From Micromonospora phaseoli (GTDB taxonomy: Bacteria > Actinomycetota > Actinomycetes > Mycobacteriales > Micromonosporaceae), in contig NZ_FNYV01000001.1 of assembly GCF_900109115.1 (NCBI RefSeq), forward strand, positions 972,203 to 1,036,202: a stretch of 64,000 nucleotides of DNA, given 5' to 3'. This document shows positions 37,860-47,757 of the stretch, in pieces. The notes beneath the pieces were generated by a model, which was not told the DNA's origin, ran no database searches, and saw only the letters and a program-made list of their open reading frames with translations. A program made the translations under genes and the position numbers. Positions within the stretch are counted from its first letter, which is position 1. Every line of letters starts with the position of its first letter.

Positions 37860-40800
37860 GTGAACACAGAGCAGGGGCGGTGGAGCGACCGTCGTATCGC
37901 GTCGTTGGTGTCCACAGTGACCGGTCGTCGGACGCGACGCCGGTTGGCGGGCGCGGTGGCGCTGGTCGTGGCAGCCACGGTGGGTGCCTTCGTGCTGCCC
38001 TCCGCCGCCTCCGCCGATCCCTGCAACCCGATGGTCAATCCGGTCGTCTGTGAGAACAGCAAGCCGGGGACCCCCGCTTCGGTGTGGGACATCGACGGGA
38101 GTGGTGACCCGTCGATCCAGGGCTTCGCGACCGACATCAGCGTCAACGTGGGCCAGCAGATCGATTTCAAGATCAAGACCGATGCGGCGGCGTACATCGT
38201 CGAGATCTACCGGCTCGGCTGGTACGGCGGTGACGGTGCCCGCAAGGTCGCCGAGGTCAGCCCCTCGGCGTCGTTGCCCCAGAACCAGCCCGAGTGCATC
38301 ACCGACGTCGCCACCGCGCTCTTTGACTGCGGCAACTGGGCCGTCTCCGCGTCCTGGACCGTGCCGTCGACGGCGGTCTCGGGTGTCCACATTGCCCGGC
38401 TGCTGCGCCCCGACACCGGCGGGGACAGCCACATCACCTTCGTCGTCCGGCAGGACAGCAGCACCTCGGACCTCTTCTTCCAGACCTCCGACGCGACCTG
38501 GCACGCCTACAACAAGTACGGAGGCTCGGACTTCTACTCCGGCGGCGGCTCGGTCGGCCGCGCGTACAAGGTCAGCTACAACCGGCCCTTCGCCACCCGC
38601 AACAGCGTCGAGCGACGGGACTTCCTCTTCGGCGCCGAGTACCCGATGATCCGGTTCCTGGAGCGCAACGGGTACGACGTCAGCTACACCACCAACATCG
38701 ACAGCGACCGGCGCGGTGAGCTGATCCAGAACCATCAGGTGTTCCTCTCCGTCGGGCACGACGAGTACTGGTCAGACGCCCAGCGGGAGAACGTCGAGGC
38801 GGCCCGCGACGCCGGCACCCATCTCGCCTTCTTCAGCGGCAACTCGGTGTACTGGAAGACCCGGTACGAGAGCAGCAAGGACGGCACCGACACCGCGTAC
38901 CGCACCCTGGTCACCTACAAGGAGACCTGGGCCAACGCGAAGATCGACCCATCGGACGAGTGGACCGGCACCTGGCGTGACCCGCGGTTCAGCCCGCCGT
39001 CGAACGGCGGCCGGCCGGAGAACGAGCTGATGGGCACCATGTTCATGGTCAACGACGGCGACCTCGCGCTGACCGTGCGGGCCGAGGAGGGCAAGTACCG
39101 CCTCTGGCGCCACACCGATCTCACCTCGCTGCCGGCCGGCACGTCCGCCGCCCTCGCGCCGCACACCGTGGGCTACGAGTCCGACGAGGACCTGGACAAC
39201 GGCTTCCGGCCGCCGGGTCTGATCCGGCTCTCCACCACCACCGGCGAGGTGCCGCAGCGGCTGCAGGACTTCGGCAACCAGGTCGCGCCGGGCGTCACCA
39301 CCCACCACCTGACCCTGTACCGCGCGGACAGCGGCGCACTGGTCTTCGGCGCCGGCACCATCCAGTACACCTGGGGACTGGACGAGATGCACGACGGGCA
39401 GGCCACCCCGACGGACAGCCGGATGCAACAGGCGGTGCTCAACCTCTTCGCCGACATGGGCGTGCAGCCGGCCACCCGGATGAGCGCGCTGGAAGCGACC
39501 ACGGCGTCGACGGACACCACGGCGCCCACCGTGACGATCTCCACACCCACCGCGGGGGCGACCGTGGCCCGCGGCGCCGAGGTGACGATCACCGGCACCG
39601 CCAGCGACGTCGGCGGCCGGGTCGCCGCAGTGGAGGTCTCCACCAACGACGGGGCGAGCTGGCACCCGGCGACGGGCACCACCGCCTGGTCGTACAGCTT
39701 CCATGCCGCCGGCCTGACCACGCAGGTGGTGTGGGTCCGCGCGATCGACGACAGCGTGAACACCGGCACCCCGGCGACCCGGGAGTTTCAGCTCACCGGT
39801 CCGAACACTTTGTTCGGTCAGCGGGTGCCGAAGCATCCCGCGGTGGACGACGCTGGCGCGGTCGAGCTGGGCGTGCGGTTCACGCCACAGGCCGACGGAT
39901 TTGTCACGGGTGTGCGGTTCTACAAGGCGGAGGGCAACAACGGCACCCACCTTGGTCGGCTCTGGACCGCCTCCGGGCAACTCCTGGCCGACGGCACCTT
40001 CGCGGGCGAGACCGCCACCGGCTGGCAGACCCTCACCTTCGCCGAGCCAGTGCCGGTCAGCGCGGAGCAGAGCTACGTGGCGTCGTACTTCACGCCCACC
40101 GGCAACTACGCCTCCGAGGACTGGTTCTTCACCCGCGACTGGACCAGCGGCCCGCTCGTCGCGCCGCTCTCGGCCGCCGGTGCCGGCAATGGTCTGTTCC
40201 GGTACGGCTCTTCGGGCGGCTTCCCGAGTGAGTCGTGGGGCGCGTCGAACTACTACGTGGACGTCACCTTCGCGGTCAGCGAGGACCTTCCGCCTTCGGC
40301 CACATCCACCACACCGGCCGACAGCTCCGGTGACGTGGAGGTGGACGCCATCCTGTCGGCCGTCTTCTCCAAGACCCTCGACCCCGACAGCATCTCCTTC
40401 ACCGTCAACAGCAGCAGCACTGTCGTCAGCGGGACCACCGCGTACAACGCCGGCCTGAACAAGGTGACCTTCAACCCGACGACGCCACTGGATCCCGCGA
40501 CGAGCTACACCGCGACCGTCATGGCCGAGGACACCGAAGGTCGGCCCGGCAGCGTCACCTGGTCGTTCTTCACCACGATCGACAGCGACCTGCATACCCT
40601 TTTCGCCACCGACGACGTCCCGGCTACCGCAGCGCACAGCGATCCCGAGGCGGTCGAGTTGGGTGTGACGTTCCGGCCCCGGGTCGACGGCCGGGTGGTG
40701 GGCGTCCGCTTCTACCAAGGCGCGGGCAACACCGGAAACCACCCGGTGACGCTCTGGTCCGCTGCTGGCACGCCGTTGCGCACCGCCATCCTGCCGAGTA

Positions 40801-41573
40801 CGACCACGGTGGGTTGGCGCACCGCCTACTTCGCCTCCCCGGTTGAGGTAGCGGCAGGCACCGACTACGTGGCCTCCTACTTCGCGCCCAACGGCTTCTA
40901 TCCGGGTGACAACGGGTACTTCGACAGCGCTCTGACGGTCGGGCCGCTCGTCGCTCCCGGCGGCGACAACGGCGTCTTCCGATACGGCTCCAGTGGCTTC
41001 CCCAACCAGTCACATGCGTCGACGAACTACTGGGTGGACCCGCTCTTCCTGACCGAGGAGGAGTTGCCCCCGGTGGGGCAGCCCGGTTCACCGCCGCCGG
41101 GGTCGTACGGGATCTTTGCCCCCACCGACGTGCCGTCGGTCGCGAGTTGGAACGACAACGACGCCGTCGAGGTTGGGATGCGGTTCACCCCGAGCGTTGA
41201 CGGTGAGGTCTACGGCGTCCGGTTCTACAAGGGACCGAGCAATACCGGCATCCACACCGGGTCGCTCTGGTCGCCCGGGGGCAGTCGGCTGGGCACGGTG
41301 ACGTTCGACAATGAGACGGCGTCGGGGTGGCAGACCGCGTACTTCCCCGAAGTAGTGCCGGTGAGTGCGGGTACCGAGTACACGATCTCCTACCACACGA
41401 CGGTCGGACAGTACGCGGTGACCGGCGATGGCCTGGCCGACGAGTTCACTGTCGGACAGTTGACCGTGCCGAATTCTGGTGGCACCTACCGGTATGGTGC
41501 TGGTGACCTACGTCCTTCGTCCACGTCCAGCCACAACTACTGGGTCGATATCGTGTTCTCGCCGGAGGGCTAA
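37860..41573 (+). CDS. Large secreted protein: dimethylformamidase-beta-like domain, Ig-like domains and three DUF4082 repeats
   Basis: A 1237-residue exported protein. A signal peptide (basic RRTRRRLAG, hydrophobic core, ASA near residue 52) precedes a globular region to about 545 resembling the N,N-dimethylformamidase beta-subunit C-terminal family (WYGGDGARKV, SVGHDEYWS, FFSGNSVYWK). Then come an Ig-like domain (about 553-640), DUF4082 copies at about 649-807, 912-1067 and 1082-1237 (shared pattern AVELGVRF, FYKAEGNNGTH, SYFTPTGNYA), and a Big_5-like domain between the first two. GTG 37860 has GAGGGAG seven bases upstream. Likely cell-surface and polysaccharide-associated; enzymatic activity is unknown. 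Confidence 0.88.
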   Translation: MNTEQGRWSDRRIASLVSTVTGRRTRRRLAGAVALVVAATVGAFVLPSAASADPCNPMVNPVVCENSKPGTPASVWDIDGSGDPSIQGFATDISVNVGQQIDFKIKTDAAAYIVEIYRLGWYGGDGARKVAEVSPSASLPQNQPECITDVATALFDCGNWAVSASWTVPSTAVSGVHIARLLRPDTGGDSHITFVVRQDSSTSDLFFQTSDATWHAYNKYGGSDFYSGGGSVGRAYKVSYNRPFATRNSVERRDFLFGAEYPMIRFLERNGYDVSYTTNIDSDRRGELIQNHQVFLSVGHDEYWSDAQRENVEAARDAGTHLAFFSGNSVYWKTRYESSKDGTDTAYRTLVTYKETWANAKIDPSDEWTGTWRDPRFSPPSNGGRPENELMGTMFMVNDGDLALTVRAEEGKYRLWRHTDLTSLPAGTSAALAPHTVGYESDEDLDNGFRPPGLIRLSTTTGEVPQRLQDFGNQVAPGVTTHHLTLYRADSGALVFGAGTIQYTWGLDEMHDGQATPTDSRMQQAVLNLFADMGVQPATRMSALEATTASTDTTAPTVTISTPTAGATVARGAEVTITGTASDVGGRVAAVEVSTNDGASWHPATGTTAWSYSFHAAGLTTQVVWVRAIDDSVNTGTPATREFQLTGPNTLFGQRVPKHPAVDDAGAVELGVRFTPQADGFVTGVRFYKAEGNNGTHLGRLWTASGQLLADGTFAGETATGWQTLTFAEPVPVSAEQSYVASYFTPTGNYASEDWFFTRDWTSGPLVAPLSAAGAGNGLFRYGSSGGFPSESWGASNYYVDVTFAVSEDLPPSATSTTPADSSGDVEVDAILSAVFSKTLDPDSISFTVNSSSTVVSGTTAYNAGLNKVTFNPTTPLDPATSYTATVMAEDTEGRPGSVTWSFFTTIDSDLHTLFATDDVPATAAHSDPEAVELGVTFRPRVDGRVVGVRFYQGAGNTGNHPVTLWSAAGTPLRTAILPSTTTVGWRTAYFASPVEVAAGTDYVASYFAPNGFYPGDNGYFDSALTVGPLVAPGGDNGVFRYGSSGFPNQSHASTNYWVDPLFLTEEELPPVGQPGSPPPGSYGIFAPTDVPSVASWNDNDAVEVGMRFTPSVDGEVYGVRFYKGPSNTGIHTGSLWSPGGSRLGTVTFDNETASGWQTAYFPEVVPVSAGTEYTISYHTTVGQYAVTGDGLADEFTVGQLTVPNSGGTYRYGAGDLRPSSTSSHNYWVDIVFSPEG

Positions 41574-42788
41574 GTGCGAGTTCTCGTCTGCCTGTACACG
41601 ATGGAGATCGGCGGCAGTCAGATCAACGCCATCGAAATTGGTGCCGCCGTGTCTAAACGGGGCCATGAGGTAATAATCTATGGCCCCGACGGCGAGTTGC
41701 GGGACATGGTTCGCGAACTCGACCTGGAGTTCGTGCAGGCCCCATCCAGGGATTCGCCCCGGCTGTCGATCAGGCATATGAGGGCATTGGCCGACACTGT
41801 TCGGTGCCGTCGTGTGGATCTTGTCCACGCGTACGAGGCGGCGCCGATCCTGGATGCCGCCTACGGAACGCACCTGTGGCGGGCGACTCCACTGGTGGGG
41901 ACCGTCATGTCCATGAGCGTCTCCAAGTATCTCCCCACCCACCTGCCACTGATCGTCGGTACCGCCGAGATCGCCGAGGGCGAGCGGCCGAGGAGGCGTT
42001 CGGTCGACCTCCTCGAACCACCGGTCGACACCAAGGCCAACGCTCCTGCCGCGGACAGTACGGCGGCGCGGGCGCAACTCGACATCGCAGACTCCGACAT
42101 TGCCGTGGTGGTGGTTTCCCGCCTCGTCCCGTCACTCAAGCAGGAGGGGATCCTCGCAGCGGTAGCGGCCGTGCGCATGATCGGTGGAGAGCATCCTGAC
42201 GTGCGTCTGGTCGTTGTCGGAGACGGGCCGTCTCGCGAGAGCATCCGGCGGGCCGCGGTGCAGACCAACGCGATCCTCGGTCGACAGGCTGTGACTCTGG
42301 CTGGCCAGATGTTCGACCCACGCGCTGCCTACGCGGCTGCCGACATCGTGCTCGGCATGGGCGGCTCAGCGCTGCGCGCGTTGGCTTTCGCCAAGCCTGT
42401 CGTGGTGCAGGGCGAGCGGGGTTTCTGGGAGTTGGCGACGCCGCAGAGCCTCGACATTTTCCTTCGTCAGGGTTGGTACGGCATCGGCGACGGCTCCGAC
42501 GGCGCTCCGCGACTGGCCAGCATCCTGGCTGACCTCGCCGCGGCACCTGAGCGGCGGAGGGCGCTGGGCGAGTTCGGCCGGGAGGTGGTTACCACCTACT
42601 TCAGTCTTGAGCAGGCGGCGAAACGGCAGGTCGAGATCTACGAAGGTGCGCTGCGGACCAGACAATCTGCCTCGCGGCGATTCATGGCAATGTGTGAGAC
42701 TTCGGTGCACTATGCCTGGTTTCGGGCGAGGTGGTTGCGGCAGGTCGCGGGACGCTTCCGACGCGGGCGTCCCGTAAGCGGCACCTGA
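41574..42788 (+). CDS. Glycosyltransferase, GT4-like
   Basis: A 404-residue GT-B protein starting at GTG 41574 directly after the previous stop. It has MEIGGSQINAIEIGAAVSKRGHEV at the acceptor side (split motif G-G-S-Q-x-N), VVVVSRLVPSLKQEGI and VRLVVVGDGPSRESI in the donor domain. The usual GT4 E-x7-E is replaced by GMGGSALRALAFAKPVVVQG, so it is an atypical member. Its stop overlaps the flippase ATG by one base (TGATG). Confidence 0.85.
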   Translation: MRVLVCLYTMEIGGSQINAIEIGAAVSKRGHEVIIYGPDGELRDMVRELDLEFVQAPSRDSPRLSIRHMRALADTVRCRRVDLVHAYEAAPILDAAYGTHLWRATPLVGTVMSMSVSKYLPTHLPLIVGTAEIAEGERPRRRSVDLLEPPVDTKANAPAADSTAARAQLDIADSDIAVVVVSRLVPSLKQEGILAAVAAVRMIGGEHPDVRLVVVGDGPSRESIRRAAVQTNAILGRQAVTLAGQMFDPRAAYAAADIVLGMGGSALRALAFAKPVVVQGERGFWELATPQSLDIFLRQGWYGIGDGSDGAPRLASILADLAAAPERRRALGEFGREVVTTYFSLEQAAKRQVEIYEGALRTRQSASRRFMAMCETSVHYAWFRARWLRQVAGRFRRGRPVSGT

Positions 42789-44335
42789 TGGCAGCGGGGG
42801 CTGTCATGCCGGTGCCGGAAGGCATCGGGGCCAAGGTCAAGAAGGCCCTGGCGTGGAGTCTGCTGAACAACCTTCTCATTCGGCTCGGCAATTTCGCTAT
42901 CGGTATTATGATTGCCCGAATTGTCGCACCCGAGGAGTTCGGCGCATTCGCAGTGGCGATCACGGTGCAGGCGATCCTAATTGCGCTCGCGGAGATGGGC
43001 CTCAGTTCCGACCTGGTGCGAAACGGCCGCATCCGGGAAAGGGCGGGGACGGCGACAATCGTGGCACTCGCCGTCAGTGGTCTGCTCACCATGTGCATGA
43101 TCCTGACCGCCGGACCAGTGTCGGCGTCGATGGGCGCGGTTGAGGCGCGACCGGTGCTTCAGGTCATGTCGATGACATTGCTCATCAGTGGACTGTCCGT
43201 GGTGCCGTACGCGCGCCTGCAGCGCGACTTTCGGCAACGTGCGATGCTCGCGATCGACGGCATCAGCCTGGTGGTGGGCCTGCTGGTGACCGTGGGCTTC
43301 GTCTGGCTCGGGCTTGGTGCGATGGCGCTGGCCCTGTCTCGGGTTATCGCGCAGGCAGTCGTCTGCGTCATGCAGTACGGGCTGACCCGGATGCGACCCA
43401 CCCTCGCCTTCGAGCCCGCCGTTGCCCGTGCCATGTTGGGCTTCGGTACCCCAATCGCTCTCGCCAACGTGTTGTCCTGGCTCGTCATGAATGCGGGCCA
43501 CCTGGTGGTGGGCAGGCTGTCCGGCGCGTTGATGCTCGGTTTTTATGTGCTGGCGTTCAATATCTCCTCATGGCCGATGAGTGCCTTGGGGCAGGCCATC
43601 CGGGCGGTGGCCCTGCCGGGGTTCTCGCACCTGGGCAAAGGCCACGACCGTTCTCGCGTCCTCGCCAACGCCGTCGCACTGACCTGGGCGGTTTCGCTGC
43701 TCATTGGCGTGTTGCTTGCTGTGCTGGCGACCGGTGTCGTGTCTGTCGTCTACGGGGATCGGTGGATGGCGGCGTCGACGGCGTTGGCCGGCCTGGCGCT
43801 CTTTGGCGCGTTGCGGATAGTATTCGACGTTTTCGCAACGTACCTGATCGCCGAGGGGGCGACGAGGTCGGTGCTGGTGCTACAGGTGCTGTGGTTGGTC
43901 GCCCTGCTCCCGGCCCTGGCAGTCGGCGTCAGCCGACACGGTCTTGCCGGTGCCGGCTGGGCACAGACCGTTGTCTCCCTGATCGTGCTGCTGCCCGCCT
44001 ATCTCGTCGCGCTTCGCCGGGCCGGCGTGCTGTGGGAACCAATGCTGTCTGGTCTCACCGTGCCTCTGCTCGGCGCGGTTCCAGCGGCGCTTGTCGGGTG
44101 GTATGTCTACGGGGTGTTGCCAGAGCCGATCGTGGCCCTGCCTGCCGCTGGCTTCGGTGCCACGGCTACCTATCTGCTTGTTCTGGGCCTCTGGTTACGC
44201 CGAAAGTTCGGCGCACTCGACCGGCGACGGTCGGGGCCCGTCCCGGAGCCAGCTCAGGCGCAAGGAGGCGCCCGGCAGGAAACGGCAACCGTTGTTCTGA
44301 CAGAACCGATGCAGACAGTAAGGGAGCGAGCGTGA
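42788..44335 (+). CDS. Lipopolysaccharide/polysaccharide flippase, Wzx (MOP superfamily)
   Basis: A 515-residue protein with about fourteen transmembrane helices. WSLLNNLLIRLGNFAIGIMI and ARIVAPEEFGAFAVAI are the usual opening of the polysaccharide transport family. It would flip lipid-linked repeat units to the outer leaflet for the Wzy-like polymerase. ATG 42788 overlaps the previous stop; ATG 42806 is an alternative. Codons here and in the two flanking genes include more A/T-ending forms than the rest of the locus. Confidence 0.9.
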   Translation: MAAGAVMPVPEGIGAKVKKALAWSLLNNLLIRLGNFAIGIMIARIVAPEEFGAFAVAITVQAILIALAEMGLSSDLVRNGRIRERAGTATIVALAVSGLLTMCMILTAGPVSASMGAVEARPVLQVMSMTLLISGLSVVPYARLQRDFRQRAMLAIDGISLVVGLLVTVGFVWLGLGAMALALSRVIAQAVVCVMQYGLTRMRPTLAFEPAVARAMLGFGTPIALANVLSWLVMNAGHLVVGRLSGALMLGFYVLAFNISSWPMSALGQAIRAVALPGFSHLGKGHDRSRVLANAVALTWAVSLLIGVLLAVLATGVVSVVYGDRWMAASTALAGLALFGALRIVFDVFATYLIAEGATRSVLVLQVLWLVALLPALAVGVSRHGLAGAGWAQTVVSLIVLLPAYLVALRRAGVLWEPMLSGLTVPLLGAVPAALVGWYVYGVLPEPIVALPAAGFGATATYLLVLGLWLRRKFGALDRRRSGPVPEPAQAQGGARQETATVVLTEPMQTVRERA

Positions 44336-45477
44336 CCGAGCCGGTGAATGCAACTGATCGACGCCGCGGGCGGACCCGGCAGTTGCTGCCAGCGAAGGCA
44401 TTCGTGAGTCATCCGGTGCCGGAGCTCGCCCCTGGACGGATGGCCAAAGTATCGATCATCATCCCGTGCTACAACTACGCTCGGTTCCTGCCGGACAGTA
44501 TCGGCAGCACTCTCTCGCAGCAGGGTGTCGAGCCTGAGGTGATCGTAGTCGACGACGCATCGACAGATGACTCAGCCGCGGTGGCGCGAGCGTTCGCTGA
44601 GACGGATTCGCGGATCACCCTGATCCAACACAAAACGAACACTAACCACGTCGTCGCGTTCAACGACGGCTACGCGGTAGCGTCCGGTGAGTTCATCGTG
44701 CGGCTCGACGCCGACGATCTGCTCGCACCCGGGTCCCTGGCCCGCGCGGTCGCGCTGTTCGACCGTTTCCAGTCGGTGGGGCTCGTCTACGGACATCCCC
44801 GGCATTTCGCTACGGCCGACCCGCCGGCCCCGACGAGTGGAGATGCGAGCTGGACGGTCTGGGACGGGGCGGCCTGGCTCGGGGAGCGTTGCCGCCGCGG
44901 TTACAACGCCATCACGACGCCTGAGGCGGTTGTCCGGGCGAGCGTGATGAAGGAGATCGGCCCGCTGAGCCTCCGGCTCAGGTTCGCTCAGGACATGGAG
45001 ATGTGGCTGCGGGTGGCCGCGGTGGCCGATGTCGGTCGGATCAACGGACCAGACCAGGCGTTGCACCGGGACCACGCGAACAGCATGAGCGAGAACGCGG
45101 GGCACGGAAAGCTGCTCGACCTTCACGAACGTCGCCTGGTTTTCGAGACCCTCTTCGACGGTCCAGGTGGACGGCTCCCGGACGGCCGGCGGATGCATGA
45201 CGCTGCCAAGCGTGCGCTGGCAGCAGAGGCGCTCGAAGAGGTGTGCCGCGCCTATGACCGCGGCCGACTCAAGACCGTCGACGTGGACGACTTTGTGCAC
45301 TTCGCGAAGGAGACATTCCCGGACGCCTCGCAGTTGCCGGAGTGGCGGGCGATGACGTTACGGCGGCGAGTCGGTGCCACTATGGCACCCTTCCTGCCCA
45401 ACGCCTACGTCCGGATCGCGCGGCGCCGGTTAGCTCATGAGTCGCGTCGCCGTCAGTTAGCTCAGCTGGGTCTGTAG
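44332..45477 (+). CDS. Glycosyltransferase family 2
   Basis: A 381-residue GT-A enzyme: KVSIIIPCYNYARFLPDSIG, VVDDASTDDS, RLDADDLLAPGSL (metal-site DxD) and RFAQDMEMWLRVA. GTG 44332 overlaps the flippase stop by four bases, and the longer upstream frame is a shadow of the flippase. Last gene of the plus-strand run before the convergent methyltransferase. Confidence 0.9.
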   Translation: MTEPVNATDRRRGRTRQLLPAKAFVSHPVPELAPGRMAKVSIIIPCYNYARFLPDSIGSTLSQQGVEPEVIVVDDASTDDSAAVARAFAETDSRITLIQHKTNTNHVVAFNDGYAVASGEFIVRLDADDLLAPGSLARAVALFDRFQSVGLVYGHPRHFATADPPAPTSGDASWTVWDGAAWLGERCRRGYNAITTPEAVVRASVMKEIGPLSLRLRFAQDMEMWLRVAAVADVGRINGPDQALHRDHANSMSENAGHGKLLDLHERRLVFETLFDGPGGRLPDGRRMHDAAKRALAAEALEEVCRAYDRGRLKTVDVDDFVHFAKETFPDASQLPEWRAMTLRRRVGATMAPFLPNAYVRIARRRLAHESRRRQLAQLGL

Positions 45478-45544
45478 AGCCGGTGCTGGGCAGTGCTTGA
45501 CCGTTTCGGTCCGGCTCGGTCCGTGGCCCATCCCTGTCGGCTGT

Positions 45545-46207
45545 TCACCGCCCTCCGACGGCCCCGGCGACGGCGATCAGCGACTTCGGCAGCCCCGCCA
45601 GCCGTTCGGTCAGGATCCGCGAAGCGGGGAACAGCAGCCGCATCTGGGTGTAGTCCACCAGATCCGTCCACAACACCTCCCGCACCGCCTCGTCCCGCGT
45701 CCTGGGGCGGGTGTGCGCGAGGGGCCACCGCCGGGCCAGGCGGGCGCGGGCCGACACCGGCAGGTACTGCATGCCGGGGGCGATCCAGTGGGGCTCGATT
45801 GGAAAATGCCGGTACGGGGTCTGAATCCAGTGCCGGTCGGCGAGTTGGTGTACCGCTTCGGCGAACCTCTCGCGTCGCTCGTGGCCGCCCACGTGTTCGA
45901 GCACGGAGTTGCTGAACACGAGGTCGTAGCGGCGGGCAGCGATCCGGTCGGGCAACTGGCAGGCGTCGCCGTGGTCGACTTCGGCCCAGTCGGGTAGGTC
46001 GGCGGGCGCTGTCTCCAGGTTGACGACGTGCACGTGGGCAGGCCGTACTGAAGTGTGCTGCCAGGTGTCGATCCTGCCGCCGAGGTCGACGACGGTCATG
46101 TCGGCCAGGTCGGGAAATGTGTCGGCCAGCCAGCGGGCGCGTCTGGCACGGCGGCGTCCGCCCCAGGATTGATCCGTGTCCACGAGAAGGCTTCGGAGTC
46201 GGGGCAT
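45545..46207 (-). CDS. Class I SAM-dependent methyltransferase
   Basis: A 220-residue protein with the SAM-binding start MTVVDLGGRIDTW, the acidic VVNLETAP after strand 2, DHGDACQLP and YDLVFSNSVLEHVGG, all in order for a class I methyltransferase. Its place among polysaccharide genes suggests sugar methylation; the target is not known. Confidence 0.86.
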   Translation of the reverse strand: MPRLRSLLVDTDQSWGGRRRARRARWLADTFPDLADMTVVDLGGRIDTWQHTSVRPAHVHVVNLETAPADLPDWAEVDHGDACQLPDRIAARRYDLVFSNSVLEHVGGHERRERFAEAVHQLADRHWIQTPYRHFPIEPHWIAPGMQYLPVSARARLARRWPLAHTRPRTRDEAVREVLWTDLVDYTQMRLLFPASRILTERLAGLPKSLIAVAGAVGGR

Positions 46208-46242
46208 GGCGGCGAGATTACCGCCACGGCTGATCTCTCAGC

Positions 46243-46261
46243 ACCCACCGCTGTGGTGGGT
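46243..46261 (-). terminator. Hairpin downstream of the beta-helix gene
   Basis: ACCCACC gctgt GGTGGGT, a perfect 7-bp stem, lies about 60 bases beyond the stop of the minus-strand beta-helix gene and before the methyltransferase start. Confidence 0.5.
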
Positions 46262-46324
46262 CGCCCACCCGGTCGTGTTGCGGCTGCCGCCCGGGTGGAT
46301 GAGTGCACGAACGCCGCCGCCCGG

Positions 46325-47389
46325 TCAGCCGCAGCGGACCAGGGGTTTGACCTCGCTTAGTACTCGGCCGGCGGTCCAGTCGTACCGGACCGTGGCGTTT
46401 CCGCTCCAGGTGCCGACTTTCCGACAGTCGATGTCGACCGGTCCGTAGGCGTACGAGTCGTGCACGATCTTGTTGCCGGTGATAGCCGGGAACCAGCCGC
46501 CACTGGCGCGCAGCGAGTAGCTGCCGCCGGCCAGCAGGTTGTCGCGGATCGTCCCGCCGTCGTTGTCCTGGTCCGGGACGAAGATGGGCGCGGTGGGACA
46601 GTCGTCGAGGCGCTGGTCGATGGTGTTGTGCCGGAGCACGACGGTCGGGCCGCCGTAGCCCTGGACACCGTCACCGTGCGGATCCACACTCCGACACATG
46701 CCGGGCGGCACGGCCAGGCGGGCGTACGAGTCCTCGATCGTCACCGGCCCGGCGCCGGCGTACACCTTCGCCCCGACCCGCCAGCCTTCCATCCGGTTGA
46801 CCACCTTGCACCGGCGGCAGGTGTAGTTGGCCACCCCGAACGCGTAGAGCTGGTTGGTGGAGTACTGCTGTCCGGGCGGATTGACCACCTCGGAGTCCTC
46901 GATCAGCATCCGGCCGTAGATGCGGTCGCCGACGAAGTTGTCGACGGTGCCGTACAGCCGCGTGCGGCGGATGACCACGTTCTCCGCCTTTACCAGGATG
47001 CTCCCGGTGACCAGGTGATCCGCCAGCACGGTGCCGGCCCGGGTGATGACCAGGTCGCCCTGGTGCCGCACCTTGGGTGTCCAGCCGGCCGGCACCCCCG
47101 TGCAGGCGGCGGTGGGATAGCCCGGCAACGCGCAGCCCCGGCTGGCACTCGGCGGCGGGGTGGGGCTCGGGGGTGAGGTGGGGCTCGGCGCCGAAGTGAG
47201 GCTCGGCGACGAGGTGGGACGGGGTGACGGGATGGGTGTCGGCACCGGTGTGGACGCGCTCGGCGGTGGCGGCTGGCGGCTCGCGGCGTACGAGTTGACC
47301 GCCAGTGCCCCGGACGTCGCGAGCAGCACCGCGAGGGCGCCGACGACGGTGAGCCTGCGGTTGCGGCGGTTCCCATGTCTGGGCTTCAT
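46325..47389 (-). CDS. Secreted right-handed parallel beta-helix protein (pectate-lyase-like fold)
   Basis: A 354-residue exported protein: basic N-terminus, hydrophobic signal helix (LTVVGALAVLLATSGALA), a Pro/Thr/Ser-rich linker (about 37-85), then repeating short strands (VITRAGTVLADHLV, SILVKAENVVIRRTRLYG, IRDNLLAGGSYSLRASGG). It is a homologue of the other beta-helix protein at 51736, sharing TGVPAG followed by the T-R/K-A-G-T-V segment. The fold is common in polysaccharide lyases and modifying enzymes; no catalytic residues could be assigned. GAGGAG precedes ATG 47389. The 368-base gap upstream holds no convincing gene. Confidence 0.85.
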   Translation of the reverse strand: MKPRHGNRRNRRLTVVGALAVLLATSGALAVNSYAASRQPPPPSASTPVPTPIPSPRPTSSPSLTSAPSPTSPPSPTPPPSASRGCALPGYPTAACTGVPAGWTPKVRHQGDLVITRAGTVLADHLVTGSILVKAENVVIRRTRLYGTVDNFVGDRIYGRMLIEDSEVVNPPGQQYSTNQLYAFGVANYTCRRCKVVNRMEGWRVGAKVYAGAGPVTIEDSYARLAVPPGMCRSVDPHGDGVQGYGGPTVVLRHNTIDQRLDDCPTAPIFVPDQDNDGGTIRDNLLAGGSYSLRASGGWFPAITGNKIVHDSYAYGPVDIDCRKVGTWSGNATVRYDWTAGRVLSEVKPLVRCG

Positions 47390-47757
47390 GGTGCACTCCT
47401 CGCGGTTCGGGCTCCGCGCGCCTGAGGGCGCGGTCCGGACCGGTGTGTCGTCCCGGCGGGGCCGGGCGGGGCAGCGGGCAAGGACGGGACGGTCGAGAAC
47501 ATGACCCGGTTGGGACGGGTTGATCCCGCGTCCGTCGGAAAACGGCCGGCCGGCCGGTCCGGTTACGGGCGACGACTGACGGATATCCGGCGCACCGGCG
47601 GTCCGGTCACCCGTACGCGAGGTATCTTCTGCGCAGCCCTCCGCCGGGCCGGCTGTCCGGCCGGAACCAGCCACGGCAGGTCGGGGCCGTGCATGTCGGA
47701 CGTTCGAGGGAGTCTGCGGTGGTGGACCGGAATCCTGCTCCGGGCCGGACGACCTGA

